Position numbers and translations under genes: made by a program
Shown here: piece by piece, positions 14,415 through 24,054 of the stretch
Layout of the letters: each line of letters opens with the position of its first letter
How positions within the stretch are numbered: the first letter of the stretch is position 1
Origin: Bacillota bacterium
GTDB lineage: Bacteria; Bacillota; Clostridia; Lachnospirales; Lachnospiraceae
DNA length: 28,548 nt
Direction: 5' to 3'
Assembly: GCA_022717655.1 (NCBI GenBank)
Contig: JAIIAN010000010.1
Span: forward strand, 1-28,548
Notes under the pieces: model-generated
What the model saw: only the letters and a program-made list of their open reading frames with translations
Databases searched by the model: none
Told to the model about the DNA's origin: nothing

Positions 14415-16037
14415 ATGGCAGTAAAATATGTATTTGTTACAGGTGGTGTTGTTTCCGGTCTCGGAAAAGGAATCACCGCCGCATCTTTGGGACGCTTATT
14501 AAAAGCCAGAGGCTATCAGGTCACCATGCAGAAGTTTGACCCTTACATTAATGTAGATCCAGGTACAATGAATCCCATCCAGCATGGTGAAGTATTCGTC
14601 ACAGACGACGGTACAGAAACTGACCTTGACCTTGGACATTATGAACGCTTTATTGATGAAAGCCTTGATAAAAATTCCAATGTTACAACCGGTAAAATTT
14701 ACTGGTCCGTTCTTCAAAAAGAACGACATGGGGATTACGGCGGAGGGACTGTTCAGGTTATCCCTCATATTACAAATGAAATTAAAAGCCGTTTCTACCG
14801 TGCAAAATTTCCTGATGAAGAGCGAATCGCTATTATCGAAGTTGGCGGTACGGTAGGTGATATCGAAAGTCAGCCATTCTTAGAAGCAATCAGACAATTT
14901 CAGCATGATGTCGGACATGAAAATGCTATCTTAATTCATGTTACTCTGATTCCTTATTTAAAGGCATCCGGAGAATTAAAAACAAAACCGACACAGGCAA
15001 GTGTAAAAGAACTTCAGGGAATGGGACTTCAGCCGGACATTTTAGTCTGCCGTTCTGAACATCCAATCGGTCAGGATATTAAAGATAAAATCGCTTTATT
15101 CTGTAACGTACCGCAAAGCCACGTATTACAGAATCTTGATGTAGAATATTTATATGAAGCACCTCTTGCCATGGAAAAAGAAAATCTGGCACAGGTTGTA
15201 TGCGAATCACTAAAACTTCCTTGTCCACAACCGGATTTGGATGACTGGAAATCAATGGTAAACGATTTAAGACATCCTCAGACAGAAGTAGACATTGCAA
15301 TTGTCGGAAAATACATTCAGCTTCATGACGCTTACTTAAGTGTAGTGGAAGCCTTAAAACACGGCGGTATCGCAAATCATGCCAATGTCCACATCCACTG
15401 GATTGATTCCGAACATCTTACCATAGAAAATTATGAGGAATCTTTAAAAGGACTCGACGGAATCCTTGTTCCCGGAGGTTTTGGAACCAGAGGAACCGAA
15501 GGAAAAATTCTTGCCGTTCAGTATGCAAGAGAACACAAAATTCCATTCCTCGGTATCTGTCTTGGTATGCAGGTTGCAATTATTGAATTTGCAAGAAATG
15601 TCCTCGGATATCACGATGCAAACAGCATTGAATTAAATCCGGACACCCTTCATCCAGTCATTGCTCTTATGCCGGAACAGGACGGAATCGAAGACTTAGG
15701 CGGAACCTTAAGACTTGGTTCTTATCCTTGTAAATTAAAAAAAGGAACAAAATCCTACGAATTATACGGAAAACAGGATATCGCCGAGCGTCACAGACAC
15801 CGCTATGAAGTAAACAATGACTATCGTAAACAGCTTGAAGAAAATGGAATGAGTCTTGTCGGACTTTCTCCGGACGGACGAATTGTAGAGATGATTGAAA
15901 TTACCGATCATCCATTCTTCGTCGGTACTCAGGGTCATCCAGAATTAAAATCAAGACCGAATCATGCACATCCGCTATTTAAAGGACTGGTGCAGGCGGC
16001 TGCCACATATAAAAAGGAAAGAGGTCAATCATTATGA
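14415..16037 (+). CDS. pyrG: CTP synthase
   Basis: This enzyme converts UTP to CTP using glutamine as nitrogen source. I start at ATG 14415 (MAVKYVFVTGGVVSGLGKG, 540 residues), which has an AGGAGGA ribosome site; an upstream ATG at 14337 lies in the leader and would add 26 unrelated residues across the leader stem-loop. The synthetase half shows the P-loop-like GGVVSGLGKG, QKFDPYINVDPGTMNP and DDGTETDLDLGHYERF; the glutaminase half has the nucleophile in GICLGMQ and the His/Glu dyad in GHPELKSRP. The end overlaps gltB as ATGA. The usual Bacillus-type pyrG control by G-tract slippage is not evident, as no GGG start is present. Confidence 0.97.
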   Translation: MAVKYVFVTGGVVSGLGKGITAASLGRLLKARGYQVTMQKFDPYINVDPGTMNPIQHGEVFVTDDGTETDLDLGHYERFIDESLDKNSNVTTGKIYWSVLQKERHGDYGGGTVQVIPHITNEIKSRFYRAKFPDEERIAIIEVGGTVGDIESQPFLEAIRQFQHDVGHENAILIHVTLIPYLKASGELKTKPTQASVKELQGMGLQPDILVCRSEHPIGQDIKDKIALFCNVPQSHVLQNLDVEYLYEAPLAMEKENLAQVVCESLKLPCPQPDLDDWKSMVNDLRHPQTEVDIAIVGKYIQLHDAYLSVVEALKHGGIANHANVHIHWIDSEHLTIENYEESLKGLDGILVPGGFGTRGTEGKILAVQYAREHKIPFLGICLGMQVAIIEFARNVLGYHDANSIELNPDTLHPVIALMPEQDGIEDLGGTLRLGSYPCKLKKGTKSYELYGKQDIAERHRHRYEVNNDYRKQLEENGMSLVGLSPDGRIVEMIEITDHPFFVGTQGHPELKSRPNHAHPLFKGLVQAAATYKKERGQSL

Positions 16038-19000
16038 GAGAACAAGGTTTATATCGACAGCAATTTGAACATGATAACTGCGGTATCGGTGCAGTTGTAA
16101 ACAGCAAAGGTATCAAAAGCCACAAAACTGTTGAAAATGCATTAAAAATCGTAGAGAGCTTAGAGCACAGAGCCGGTAAAGATGCAGAAGGAAAAACCGG
16201 TGATGGTGTTGGTATCCTGCTTCAGATTTCACACAAATTTTTCTCGAAAGCCTGCAAAAAAGAGGGAATCAAAATCGGTGGCGAAAGAGAATACGGTATT
16301 GCCGTTCTCTTCCTTCCACAGGATGAATTAAAATGTAATCAGGCGAAAAAGATGTTTGAAGTCATCGTAGAAAAAGAAGGACTGGAATTTTTAGGCTTCC
16401 GTGATGTTCCGGTATGTCCGGAAGTACTGGGCCACAAAGCTCTTGAAAAAATGCCACATATCGTTCAGGCATTTATCCAGAAACCTGATGATGTAGAAAA
16501 AGGACTTCCATTTGACAGACGCCTCTACATCGCACGTCGTGTATTTGAACAGAGTAATGACAACACTTACGTTGCTTCCATGTCAAGCCGTACCATCGTT
16601 TACAAAGGTATGTTCCTGGTTGGACAGCTTCGTACTTTCTTCAAAGATTTACAGGACGCTGATTATGAATCCGCTATCGCAATGGTTCACTCCCGTTTCA
16701 GTACCAACACAAACCCAAGCTGGGAACGTGCTCATCCGAACCGTTTTATGGTACATAACGGTGAAATCAACACCATCCGTGGAAATGCCGATAAGATGCT
16801 CGCCCGTGAAGAAACCATGGCTTCTGACTATTTAAAAGGACAGCTTCATAAAGTACTTCCGGTTGTTGATACCAGAGGTTCTGACTCCGCAATGCTTGAC
16901 AACACTCTTGAATTTTTAGTTATGAATGGTATGGATTTACCACTTGCCGTTATGATCTGTATTCCTGAACCATGGGCAAACAATCAGACCTTAACTCAGG
17001 AAAAACGTGATTTCTATCAGTACTACGCAACTATGATGGAGCCTTGGGACGGTCCTGCTTCTATCCTGTTCTCTGATGGTGATGTTATGGGAGCTGTACT
17101 TGACAGAAATGGTCTTCGTCCATCCCGTTACTATATCACAAAGAGCGGTGACGTTATCCTTTCTTCAGAAGTTGGCGTTATGCCGGTTCCTGAAGAGGAC
17201 ATCGTATTAAAAGAACGTCTGCATCCAGGAAAAATCCTTTTAGTTGATACTGTAAAAGGGGAAATTGTAGATGATGATACCTTAAAAGAAAGATATGCAA
17301 CCAAACAGCCTTATGGTGAATGGCTGGACAGCAATCTGGTCGAATTAAAGAGCTTAAAAATTCCAAACGTGCGCGTTGAGGATTATGAAGGTACAGAACT
17401 GACAAAAATGCAGCAGGCATTTGGCTACACTTACGAAGAATACCGTCAGTCCATTTATAACATGGCATTAAATGGTTCAGAAGGAATCGCTGCAATGGGT
17501 ACAGATACTCCACTTGCCGTTCTTTCAGAAAAACATCAGCCATTATTTAACTATTTTAAACAGCTTTTTGCACAGGTTACCAACCCGCCTATCGATGCAA
17601 TCCGTGAAGAAATTGTAACCAGCACAACCGTTTATGTAGGAAAAGATGGAAACCTGCTTCACGAACAGCCTGAAAACTGCCAGGTATTAAAAGTCAACAA
17701 CCCAATTTTGACCAACACAGATATGCTGAAAATCAAACACATGAATGTAAAAGGTTTTAAAGTGGCTGTTGTTCCGATTACCTATTATAAAAGTGCACCG
17801 CTTGACCGTGCAATTGACCGCCTTTTTGTAGAAGTTGACAAAGCTTATAAAGATGGAGCAAACATCTTAGTGCTCTCTGACCGCGGGGTCGATGAAAACC
17901 ACATGCCGATTCCATCTCTGTTAGCTGTATCCGCAGTTCATCAGTACCTTGTAAAAACAAAGAAAAGAACCTCTCTTGCCATCATCCTTGAATCCGGTGA
18001 ACCAAGAGAAGTCCACCACTTTGCCACCCTGCTTGGTTATGGTGCATGTGCCGTAAATCCTTACCTTGCACAGGATACAATCCAGGAATTAATCGACAAT
18101 AACTTATTAAATAAAGATTACTACGCTGCCGTAAACGATTACAATTCCGCAATCCTTCACGGTATCGTAAAAATTGCTTCTAAAATGGGTATTTCTACTA
18201 TCCAGTCCTATCAGGGTTCTAAGATTTTTGAAGCAATCGGTATTTCCGCCGATGTCATTGAAAAATATTTCACCGGTACTGTAAGCCGTGTCGGTGGTAT
18301 TACCTTAAAAGATATTGAAAAAGATGTTGATGCCCGTCATTCCAAAGCATTTGACCCACTTGGACTTACCACAAATCTTCAGCTTGACAGCCTTGGTATG
18401 CACAAAGCAAAAAGTGAAGGCGAAAAACATCGTTACAATCCACAAACCATTCATGCATTACAGCAGGCAACCAAACGTGGAGATTATAACTTATTCAAAC
18501 AGTACACCAGCATGGTTGATAAAGAACAGAGTGGTTATCTGAGAAGTTTGATGGATTTCAATTTTGCTGAAAATCCTATCCCGATTGAGGAAGTAGAAAG
18601 TGTAGATGAAATCGTAAAACACTTTAAGACCGGTGCAATGTCTTATGGTTCTATTTCTCAGGAAGCTCATGAAACACTTGCAATCGCAATGAACATGCTT
18701 CACGGAAAATCAAATACCGGTGAAGGTGGAGAAAGTGATGAACGTCTTGACAGTGCCGGAAGCAAAGTAGACCGTTGTTCTGCAATCAAACAGGTTGCAT
18801 CCGGACGTTTCGGTGTTACCAGCCGTTACTTAGTCAGCGCAAAAGAAATCCAGATTAAAATGGCACAGGGTGCTAAACCTGGTGAAGGTGGACACTTACC
18901 TGCTAAAAAAGTTTATCCTTGGATTGCAAAAACCAGACATTCCACTCCAGGTGTCAGCCTGATTTCTCCGCCACCACACCACGACATCTATTCCATTGAA

Positions 19001-20569
19001 GATTTGGCAGAGTTAATCTACGACTTGAAAAATGCAAACAAAAATGCGCGTATTTCCGTAAAACTGGTTTCTGAAGCCGGTGTCGGTACCGTCGCTGCCG
19101 GTGTTGCAAAAGCCGGTGCACAGGTTATCCTGATTTCCGGTTACGACGGTGGTACAGGTGCTGCTCCACAGAGTTCTATCCACAATGCCGGACTTCCATG
19201 GGAACTCGGTCTTGCTGAAACCCATCAGACTCTGCTTATGAACGGACTTCGTAACCGTGTCATGATTGAGACCGATGGTAAATTAATGAGTGGACGTGAC
19301 GTTGCAATCGCAGCTCTGCTTGGTGCAGAAGAATTTGGTTTTGCTACTGCTCCACTTGTAACAATGGGATGCGTTATGATGAGAGTCTGCAACTTAGATA
19401 CCTGTCCGGTTGGTGTTGCTACTCAGAATCCGGAGCTTAGAAAACGTTTCCGTGGAAAACCGGAATATGTTGTAAACTTCATGCGCTTTATTGCCGAAGA
19501 ACTGCGTGAATACATGGCAAAACTGGGAATCCGTACACTCGATGAGATGGTCGGAAGAACAGACCTCTTAAAAGTAAAAGAAAATCCGGAAAGCCCGATG
19601 GCATCTAAGATTGATTTAAGTGCAATCTTAAATAATCCATTCGCAAAAGAAGGACAGAAAGTAACCTTCGACCCGGCTCAGGTTTATGACTTCAAACTGG
19701 AAGAAACAAAAGATGAAAAAGTTCTTCTGAAAAAACTTCAGAGATCCATTGAAAAAGGTGAAAAATCCTCTATTGATGTAGAAGTTACCAATACAGACCG
19801 TGCATTTGCTACCATCCTTGGCGCAGAAATCACAAGACATCACAAAGATGGACTGCCAGATGATACCATTACAATCAACTGTAACGGTGCCGGCGGACAG
19901 AGTTTCGCAGCCTTTGTTCCAAAAGGACTTACTTTATCTCTCTGCGGTGACTGCAACGACTACATGGGTAAAGGTCTCTCCGGTGGTAAGATTGTACTTT
20001 ATCCTCCGAAGAAGAGAAATTATAAAGCAGATGAAAACATTATTACCGGTAACGTTGCTCTCTATGGTGCAACAAGCGGTACTGCTTATATCTGTGGTGT
20101 AGCCGGTGAACGTTTTGCAGTTCGTAACTCCGGTGCTTACGCAGTTGTCGAAGGTGTCGGCGAACATGGATGTGAATACATGACAGGTGGACGTGTAGTT
20201 GTCCTTGGTAAAACCGGCAAGAACTTTGCAGCTGGTATGAGCGGTGGTGTCGCTTACGTTCTTGATGATAAAAACGAATTGTATAAAAACCTGAATAAAT
20301 CTATGATTTCTATCGAAAAAGTAGAGTTAAAATCTGATATTCAGGAACTTCATAACATGATTGCAGCTCATGTTGCTGCTACCGGTTCTGAAAAAGGTCA
20401 GGAAGTACTCGACAACTTCCAGGAATATCTGCCGAAATTTAAAAAGATTATTCCGGATGACTACAAAAAGATGATTACTATGGCTACCAAACTGGAAGAA
20501 ATGGGCATGTCACCAGAAGAAGCACAGTTAGAAGCCTTCAATGAAAACTTTCAGAAAGGAGCAGAATAA
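16034..20569 (+). CDS. gltB: Glutamate synthase large (alpha) subunit
   Basis: This subunit combines glutamine and 2-oxoglutarate to give two glutamates. The 1511-residue chain has a 15-residue propeptide before the nucleophile Cys16 (HDN-CGIGAVV) of the class II glutaminase domain. A central domain follows, then the FMN/2-oxoglutarate barrel with GAMSYGSISQEAHE, SNTGEGGESDER and GAKPGEGGHLPAKKV, and the [3Fe-4S] cysteines in GCVMMRVCNLDTCPVG (C-x5-C-x4-C). The C-terminal beta-helix domain has GAGGQSFAAF and GGVAYVLDD. It shares ATGA with pyrG, so translation is coupled, and gltD starts two bases after its stop. The coding sequence is uninterrupted and of normal length. Confidence 0.98.
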   Translation: MREQGLYRQQFEHDNCGIGAVVNSKGIKSHKTVENALKIVESLEHRAGKDAEGKTGDGVGILLQISHKFFSKACKKEGIKIGGEREYGIAVLFLPQDELKCNQAKKMFEVIVEKEGLEFLGFRDVPVCPEVLGHKALEKMPHIVQAFIQKPDDVEKGLPFDRRLYIARRVFEQSNDNTYVASMSSRTIVYKGMFLVGQLRTFFKDLQDADYESAIAMVHSRFSTNTNPSWERAHPNRFMVHNGEINTIRGNADKMLAREETMASDYLKGQLHKVLPVVDTRGSDSAMLDNTLEFLVMNGMDLPLAVMICIPEPWANNQTLTQEKRDFYQYYATMMEPWDGPASILFSDGDVMGAVLDRNGLRPSRYYITKSGDVILSSEVGVMPVPEEDIVLKERLHPGKILLVDTVKGEIVDDDTLKERYATKQPYGEWLDSNLVELKSLKIPNVRVEDYEGTELTKMQQAFGYTYEEYRQSIYNMALNGSEGIAAMGTDTPLAVLSEKHQPLFNYFKQLFAQVTNPPIDAIREEIVTSTTVYVGKDGNLLHEQPENCQVLKVNNPILTNTDMLKIKHMNVKGFKVAVVPITYYKSAPLDRAIDRLFVEVDKAYKDGANILVLSDRGVDENHMPIPSLLAVSAVHQYLVKTKKRTSLAIILESGEPREVHHFATLLGYGACAVNPYLAQDTIQELIDNNLLNKDYYAAVNDYNSAILHGIVKIASKMGISTIQSYQGSKIFEAIGISADVIEKYFTGTVSRVGGITLKDIEKDVDARHSKAFDPLGLTTNLQLDSLGMHKAKSEGEKHRYNPQTIHALQQATKRGDYNLFKQYTSMVDKEQSGYLRSLMDFNFAENPIPIEEVESVDEIVKHFKTGAMSYGSISQEAHETLAIAMNMLHGKSNTGEGGESDERLDSAGSKVDRCSAIKQVASGRFGVTSRYLVSAKEIQIKMAQGAKPGEGGHLPAKKVYPWIAKTRHSTPGVSLISPPPHHDIYSIEDLAELIYDLKNANKNARISVKLVSEAGVGTVAAGVAKAGAQVILISGYDGGTGAAPQSSIHNAGLPWELGLAETHQTLLMNGLRNRVMIETDGKLMSGRDVAIAALLGAEEFGFATAPLVTMGCVMMRVCNLDTCPVGVATQNPELRKRFRGKPEYVVNFMRFIAEELREYMAKLGIRTLDEMVGRTDLLKVKENPESPMASKIDLSAILNNPFAKEGQKVTFDPAQVYDFKLEETKDEKVLLKKLQRSIEKGEKSSIDVEVTNTDRAFATILGAEITRHHKDGLPDDTITINCNGAGGQSFAAFVPKGLTLSLCGDCNDYMGKGLSGGKIVLYPPKKRNYKADENIITGNVALYGATSGTAYICGVAGERFAVRNSGAYAVVEGVGEHGCEYMTGGRVVVLGKTGKNFAAGMSGGVAYVLDDKNELYKNLNKSMISIEKVELKSDIQELHNMIAAHVAATGSEKGQEVLDNFQEYLPKFKKIIPDDYKKMITMATKLEEMGMSPEEAQLEAFNENFQKGAE

Positions 20570-20571
20570 TC

Positions 20572-22056
20572 ATGGGAAAACCAACAGGATTTTTAGAATA
20601 TAAAAGAGAAACTGCTAAAGTAGAAGCACCAAAAGACCGAATTAAACACTTTAACGAATTTCGTACCCCTTTAAAAAAAGAGGAACAGCAGAAACAGGGC
20701 GCACGCTGCATGGAATGTGGCGTTCCGTTCTGTCAGGCTGGTACAATGATTGCCGGAATGGCTTCCGGATGTCCGCTTCACAATTTAGTTCCGGAATTAA
20801 ATGATTTAGTTTATCACGGAAACTGGGAACAGGCTTATACCCGTTTAACCAAAACCCATTGTTTCCCTGAATTTACCTGCAGAGTCTGCCCTGCCCTTTG
20901 TGAGGCAGCCTGCACCTGTAATCTGGATTCCCAGCCAGTCTCCACAAAGGAAAATGAACGCGCCATTATTGAAACTGCTTATGCAAACGGATGGGTGACT
21001 CCAAGGATTCCAAAAGTTCGTACCGGCAAAAAAGTTGCTGTTGTAGGAAGCGGTCCATCCGGTCTTGCAACTGCCATGCAGTTAAACCGTCGTGGGCATC
21101 TGGTTACTGTTTTTGAAAGAAAAGACAGAATCGGTGGTCTGCTCCGCTATGGAATCCCAAACATGAAGCTTGATAAATCTGTGATTGACAGACGTATCAA
21201 ACTCATGGAAGAAGAAGGAGTTGTCTTTAAGACAGGTGTAGATGTCGGAAAGGACATCACTGCAAAAGAACTCCAAAAAGAATTTGACCGCATTGTTTTA
21301 TGCTGTGGTGCTTCTAATCCAAGAGATATTAAAGTTCCGGGACGTGAAGCCAACAATATTTTCTTTGCAGTTGACTACCTCTCTTCTATTACAAAGAGCC
21401 TTTTAGATTCCAACTTCAAAGACAAAAACTTCGTTTCTGCAAAAGGAAAACACGTTGTTGTAATCGGTGGCGGTGATACCGGAAATGACTGTGTCGGAAC
21501 TGCAATTCGTCTTGGTGCAAAATCTGTCACACAGCTTGAGATGATGCCAAAAGCACCAGATGAAAGAACAGAAATGAATCCATGGCCGGAATGGCCTCGT
21601 ATCTGCAAGACAGATTACGGCCAGGAAGAAGCTATCGCAGTCTTTGGACATGACCCGCGTATCTATCAGACCACAGTAACAGAATTTATCAAAGACGACA
21701 AAGGTAACGTACAAAAAGCAAAACTTGTAAAACTTGAACCAAAAAAAGACGAAAAAACAGGACGTATGAATATGGTTCCAGTCGAAGGCAGTGAAACCAT
21801 CATAGAAGCTCAGCTTGTATTAATCGCTGCCGGTTTCCTTGGAAGCCAGAAATACGTGACCGATGCGTTTAAAGTGGACTTAACTCCACGAACCAATGTT
21901 GCAACAAAACCTGACCAGTATGAAACTTCTGTTCCAGGCGTATTTACCGCAGGAGATATGCACAGAGGACAATCTCTGGTCGTATGGGCAATCCGTGAAG
22001 GACGAAAAGCTGCTGAGGCAGTGGATGCTTCCCTGATGGGTTACTCGAACTTATAA
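20572..22056 (+). CDS. gltD: Glutamate synthase small (beta) subunit, NAD(P)H-dependent
   Basis: This 494-residue flavoprotein passes electrons from NAD(P)H to the GltB FMN through its FAD and iron-sulfur clusters. N-terminal cysteines for two [4Fe-4S] clusters are visible (GARCMECGVPFC, SGCPLHN, FTCRVCPALCEAACTC). The FAD-binding VAVVGSGPSGLATAMQL, the reductase motif RIGGLLRYGIPNMKL and a second dinucleotide motif VVIGGGDTGNDC follow, and the FAD-closing segment GVFTAGDMHRGQSLVVWA is near the end. It starts two bases after gltB, with its ribosome site inside the gltB end (AAAGGAGCAG). It is the last gene of the pyrG-gltBD unit, and no missing cysteines were noted. Confidence 0.97.
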   Translation: MGKPTGFLEYKRETAKVEAPKDRIKHFNEFRTPLKKEEQQKQGARCMECGVPFCQAGTMIAGMASGCPLHNLVPELNDLVYHGNWEQAYTRLTKTHCFPEFTCRVCPALCEAACTCNLDSQPVSTKENERAIIETAYANGWVTPRIPKVRTGKKVAVVGSGPSGLATAMQLNRRGHLVTVFERKDRIGGLLRYGIPNMKLDKSVIDRRIKLMEEEGVVFKTGVDVGKDITAKELQKEFDRIVLCCGASNPRDIKVPGREANNIFFAVDYLSSITKSLLDSNFKDKNFVSAKGKHVVVIGGGDTGNDCVGTAIRLGAKSVTQLEMMPKAPDERTEMNPWPEWPRICKTDYGQEEAIAVFGHDPRIYQTTVTEFIKDDKGNVQKAKLVKLEPKKDEKTGRMNMVPVEGSETIIEAQLVLIAAGFLGSQKYVTDAFKVDLTPRTNVATKPDQYETSVPGVFTAGDMHRGQSLVVWAIREGRKAAEAVDASLMGYSNL

Positions 22057-22135
22057 ACTATTCTATTTATAACTATACACATTAAATTAAATAGAAAACT
22101 TACCTCTAATCCATATACAAAAACTTCTTAAATTT

Positions 22136-22179
22136 AAAAGAGCGGAGACTCACCCTAAATCCAGTCTCCGCTCTTTTTA
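22136..22179. terminator. Bidirectional terminator between gltD and glycerate kinase
   Basis: AAAAGAGCGGAGACT and AGTCTCCGCTCTTTTT flank a 12-nt loop. A tracts on one side and T tracts on the other let it stop both convergent transcripts. Its right edge touches the glycerate kinase stop codon. Confidence 0.92.
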
Positions 22180-23316
22180 TTATCTTACAATTTTAATCAG
22201 CCTCATAATGTTATCCATTGTGACTTCCATATATTCTTTACTCTTATATCGGATTACTGAAAAATCCCGTGCTACCCGATTTGTTGAAAAAACTGCCGAA
22301 ATCCCCATATCATAAGCATCTTCTACTTCTTCTGCATCTCCAGTCACAACCACAACCGGAACGTCTTGTTTCTTTGCCCGTTTTCCGACTCCGATTACCA
22401 CTTTTCCACGAAGGCTCTGGCTGTCCATCTTTCCCTCACCGGTGAAAATCAAATCTGCGTCCTGGATTAATTCATCAAATTTTACGATATCAAGTACGGT
22501 TTCAATTCCCATCTGAAGCTTTGAATCAAAGAAAGCAACCATACCGGCTCCCATTGCACCTGCTGCTCCGCCTCCATGAATATCCGAAACATTTTTTCCG
22601 ATTTCTGTCTGTATCCGCTCTGCAAATTTTCTTAAGTTTGCATCCAGCCTCTGCACCATTTCATCATCCGCACCTTTTTGCGGTCCGAAAATATAAGCTG
22701 CCCCCGATTTTCCATACATTGGATTATCAATATCGCACATTGTTATAATCTGTGCGTTTTTGATTCGCTCATCCATGTTTTTCATCGAAATTTTTACAAC
22801 TTTTCCAAGTGTTCCGCCTGTCGGAATCAATTTCTCTCCATCTTTATCAAAAAATTCAACTCCAACTGCAGCCGCCGCTCCTGCACCAGCATCATTTGTA
22901 CACGAACCGCCAAGCCCAACTACTATCTTCTTACAGCCATGTTCTACTGCATCAAGCATCAGCTGACCGACACCATACGTCGTTGTTTCTTCCGGATTTG
23001 GCCGGTTTTCCACAAGTGGAAGCCCTGCACATGCTGCCATCTCAATCACTGCCGTCTTATCCGGCAGGATTCCATAAAATGCTTCCATATCCTCCATATA
23101 AGGATTCTTAACGATAACCTTCCTCTTTTCTCCACCTACAGCAGTCAGAAAACAGTTCACACTGCCCTCTCCCCCATCAGCAACCGGAATTTTAACAACC
23201 TCACACTCTGGAAAATGTTTCTTCACATTCTGCTCCATAATGCCACAAATCTGCGCAGAAGATAATGTTCCCTTAAATGAATCGGGGATTAAAACTACTT
23301 TCTTCAATTTGCTCAC
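22180..23316 (-). CDS. Glycerate kinase (GlxK/GarK family)
   Basis: This ATP-dependent kinase phosphorylates D-glycerate, usually to 2-phosphoglycerate in this family, feeding glycolysis. The 378-residue length is typical. Family motifs are the N-terminal IPDSFKGTLSS, IPVADGGEGSVN, IEMAACAGLPLV, and the glycine-rich GLGGSCTNDAGAGAA, with FTGEGKMDSQSLRGK in the C-terminal half. It is transcribed alone, convergent to gltD. A -10 box TATAAT (23344-23339 on the minus strand) is present about 25 nt before the start codon with a weak -35. The ribosome site is AGGAGGTG. No linked glycerate transporter or tartronate genes are seen, so its pathway context is not shown by neighbours. Confidence 0.93.
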   Translation of the reverse strand: MSKLKKVVLIPDSFKGTLSSAQICGIMEQNVKKHFPECEVVKIPVADGGEGSVNCFLTAVGGEKRKVIVKNPYMEDMEAFYGILPDKTAVIEMAACAGLPLVENRPNPEETTTYGVGQLMLDAVEHGCKKIVVGLGGSCTNDAGAGAAAAVGVEFFDKDGEKLIPTGGTLGKVVKISMKNMDERIKNAQIITMCDIDNPMYGKSGAAYIFGPQKGADDEMVQRLDANLRKFAERIQTEIGKNVSDIHGGGAAGAMGAGMVAFFDSKLQMGIETVLDIVKFDELIQDADLIFTGEGKMDSQSLRGKVVIGVGKRAKKQDVPVVVVTGDAEEVEDAYDMGISAVFSTNRVARDFSVIRYKSKEYMEVTMDNIMRLIKIVR

Positions 23317-23338
23317 CTCCTAGTGGTTTATTGGGTAC

Positions 23339-23344
23339 ATTATA
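23339..23344 (-). promoter_or_regulatory. -10 box of the glycerate kinase gene
   Basis: TATAAT on the minus strand within ATGGTATAATGTACCC, followed ~20 nt later by the AGGAGGTG ribosome site. The -35 region (TTTTAT at 17 bp) is weak. Confidence 0.6.
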
Positions 23345-23414
23345 CCATTTTTATAGATTTGATAAAAGATTTCCGTATACTTTCTATCGCATTTTTGCGT
23401 CTTATGGATAATTT

Positions 23415-23451
23415 TTTTCAATTAAAATCCTGCTGGGATTTTAATTGAAAA
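23415..23451. repeat. Perfect 16-bp inverted repeat at the left edge of a gene remnant
   Basis: TTTTCAATTAAAATCC (23415-23430) and GGATTTTAATTGAAAA (23436-23451) are exact reverse complements with a 5-nt TGCTG loop. Neither strand continues into a T tract, so it is not an ordinary terminator. The right arm lies inside the open frame of the surface-protein remnant. Confidence 0.85.
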
Positions 23452-23731
23452 CGGTACACAGATTGGTAACGATGTCAACAATGACTCGCTTGAAGAATTA
23501 TACTGGACTACAGGTGTTGAACTTACACCTCCATTAGATAAGTTCGTAACAAATGCTGTAACAAATACCTTCTCTGTAGCAGACATTGAAAACCAGACTT
23601 ATACAGGTGAAGAACTTACTCCTGCTGTAACGGTACAGGACGGAGAAACTGTTTTAACAGAAGGTGTTGATTACACTGTTTCCTGCACAACTTTAACAGG
23701 AGCAAAACTGCTGAAAAAAAAGAGCAAATAA
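23426..23731 (+). pseudogene. Remnant of a large surface protein with an Ig-like repeat
   Basis: A 101-codon open frame without a start codon follows a TAA. It encodes DSLEELYWTTGVELTPPLDK, then ENQTYTGEELTPAVTVQDG and LTEGVDYTVSC. The Y-T-G-x-E-L-T-P-A-V-T-V-x-D-G...G-x-D-Y-T-V-S pattern is that of bacterial Ig-like repeats common in clostridial cell-surface proteins. The expected continuation (NNTGK-like) is found in another frame just past the end, indicating a frameshift. There is no signal peptide, anchor or promoter. I read it as the scar of a deleted adhesin-type gene, keeping its downstream terminator. Confidence 0.75.
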
Positions 23732-23774
23732 TACAGGTAAATCATTAATTAAGCTCTTCATTTAACGAAACTTT

Positions 23775-23826
23775 AAAAGGACATTCTATCTTAAAATTAA
23801 AAATTCATAGATAGGATGTCCTTTTT
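23775..23826 (+). terminator. Intrinsic terminator after the surface-protein remnant
   Basis: AAAAGGACATTCTATC pairs with GATAGGATGTCCTTTT (one mismatch or bulge) around a ~19-nt A/T-rich loop, followed by TTATTTTATT. It is probably the original terminator of the decayed gene. Confidence 0.8.
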
Positions 23827-23966
23827 ATTTTATCCCCATTGCTCTGACAAGGGTAAAGTGGTAAAGCGTTCAAAAATCCATGCCAGGGTTGACTTTTTGA
23901 ATTGGTTAGTATAAAATCATTTGTATGTGTCAGTTATTATGCTTCATTAGCAAAAAAATCTGTAGA

Positions 23967-23995
23967 TTGACAGCTCAAAAAAGAGTTGATAATCT
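23967..23995 (+). promoter_or_regulatory. Promoter of tRNA-Arg
   Basis: Consensus TTGACA (23967-23972), 17 bp, TAATCT (23990-23995), placing the start about 50 nt before the tRNA. The segment 23827-23966 upstream shows nothing else I can support. Confidence 0.7.
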
Positions 23996-24054
23996 TATAT
24001 ATGGCCGAAGGGAAAATCCCAGAAACCCAGTAAAATCAAGGGTTTGCGGCATGT

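Noticed and set aside
22678..23265. 195-codon plus-strand ORF
   Set aside because: Antisense to glycerate kinase, with no ribosome site or recognisable motif.
23418..23448. Terminator call for the 16-bp palindrome
   Set aside because: No T tract follows on either strand, and its right arm is inside an open frame.
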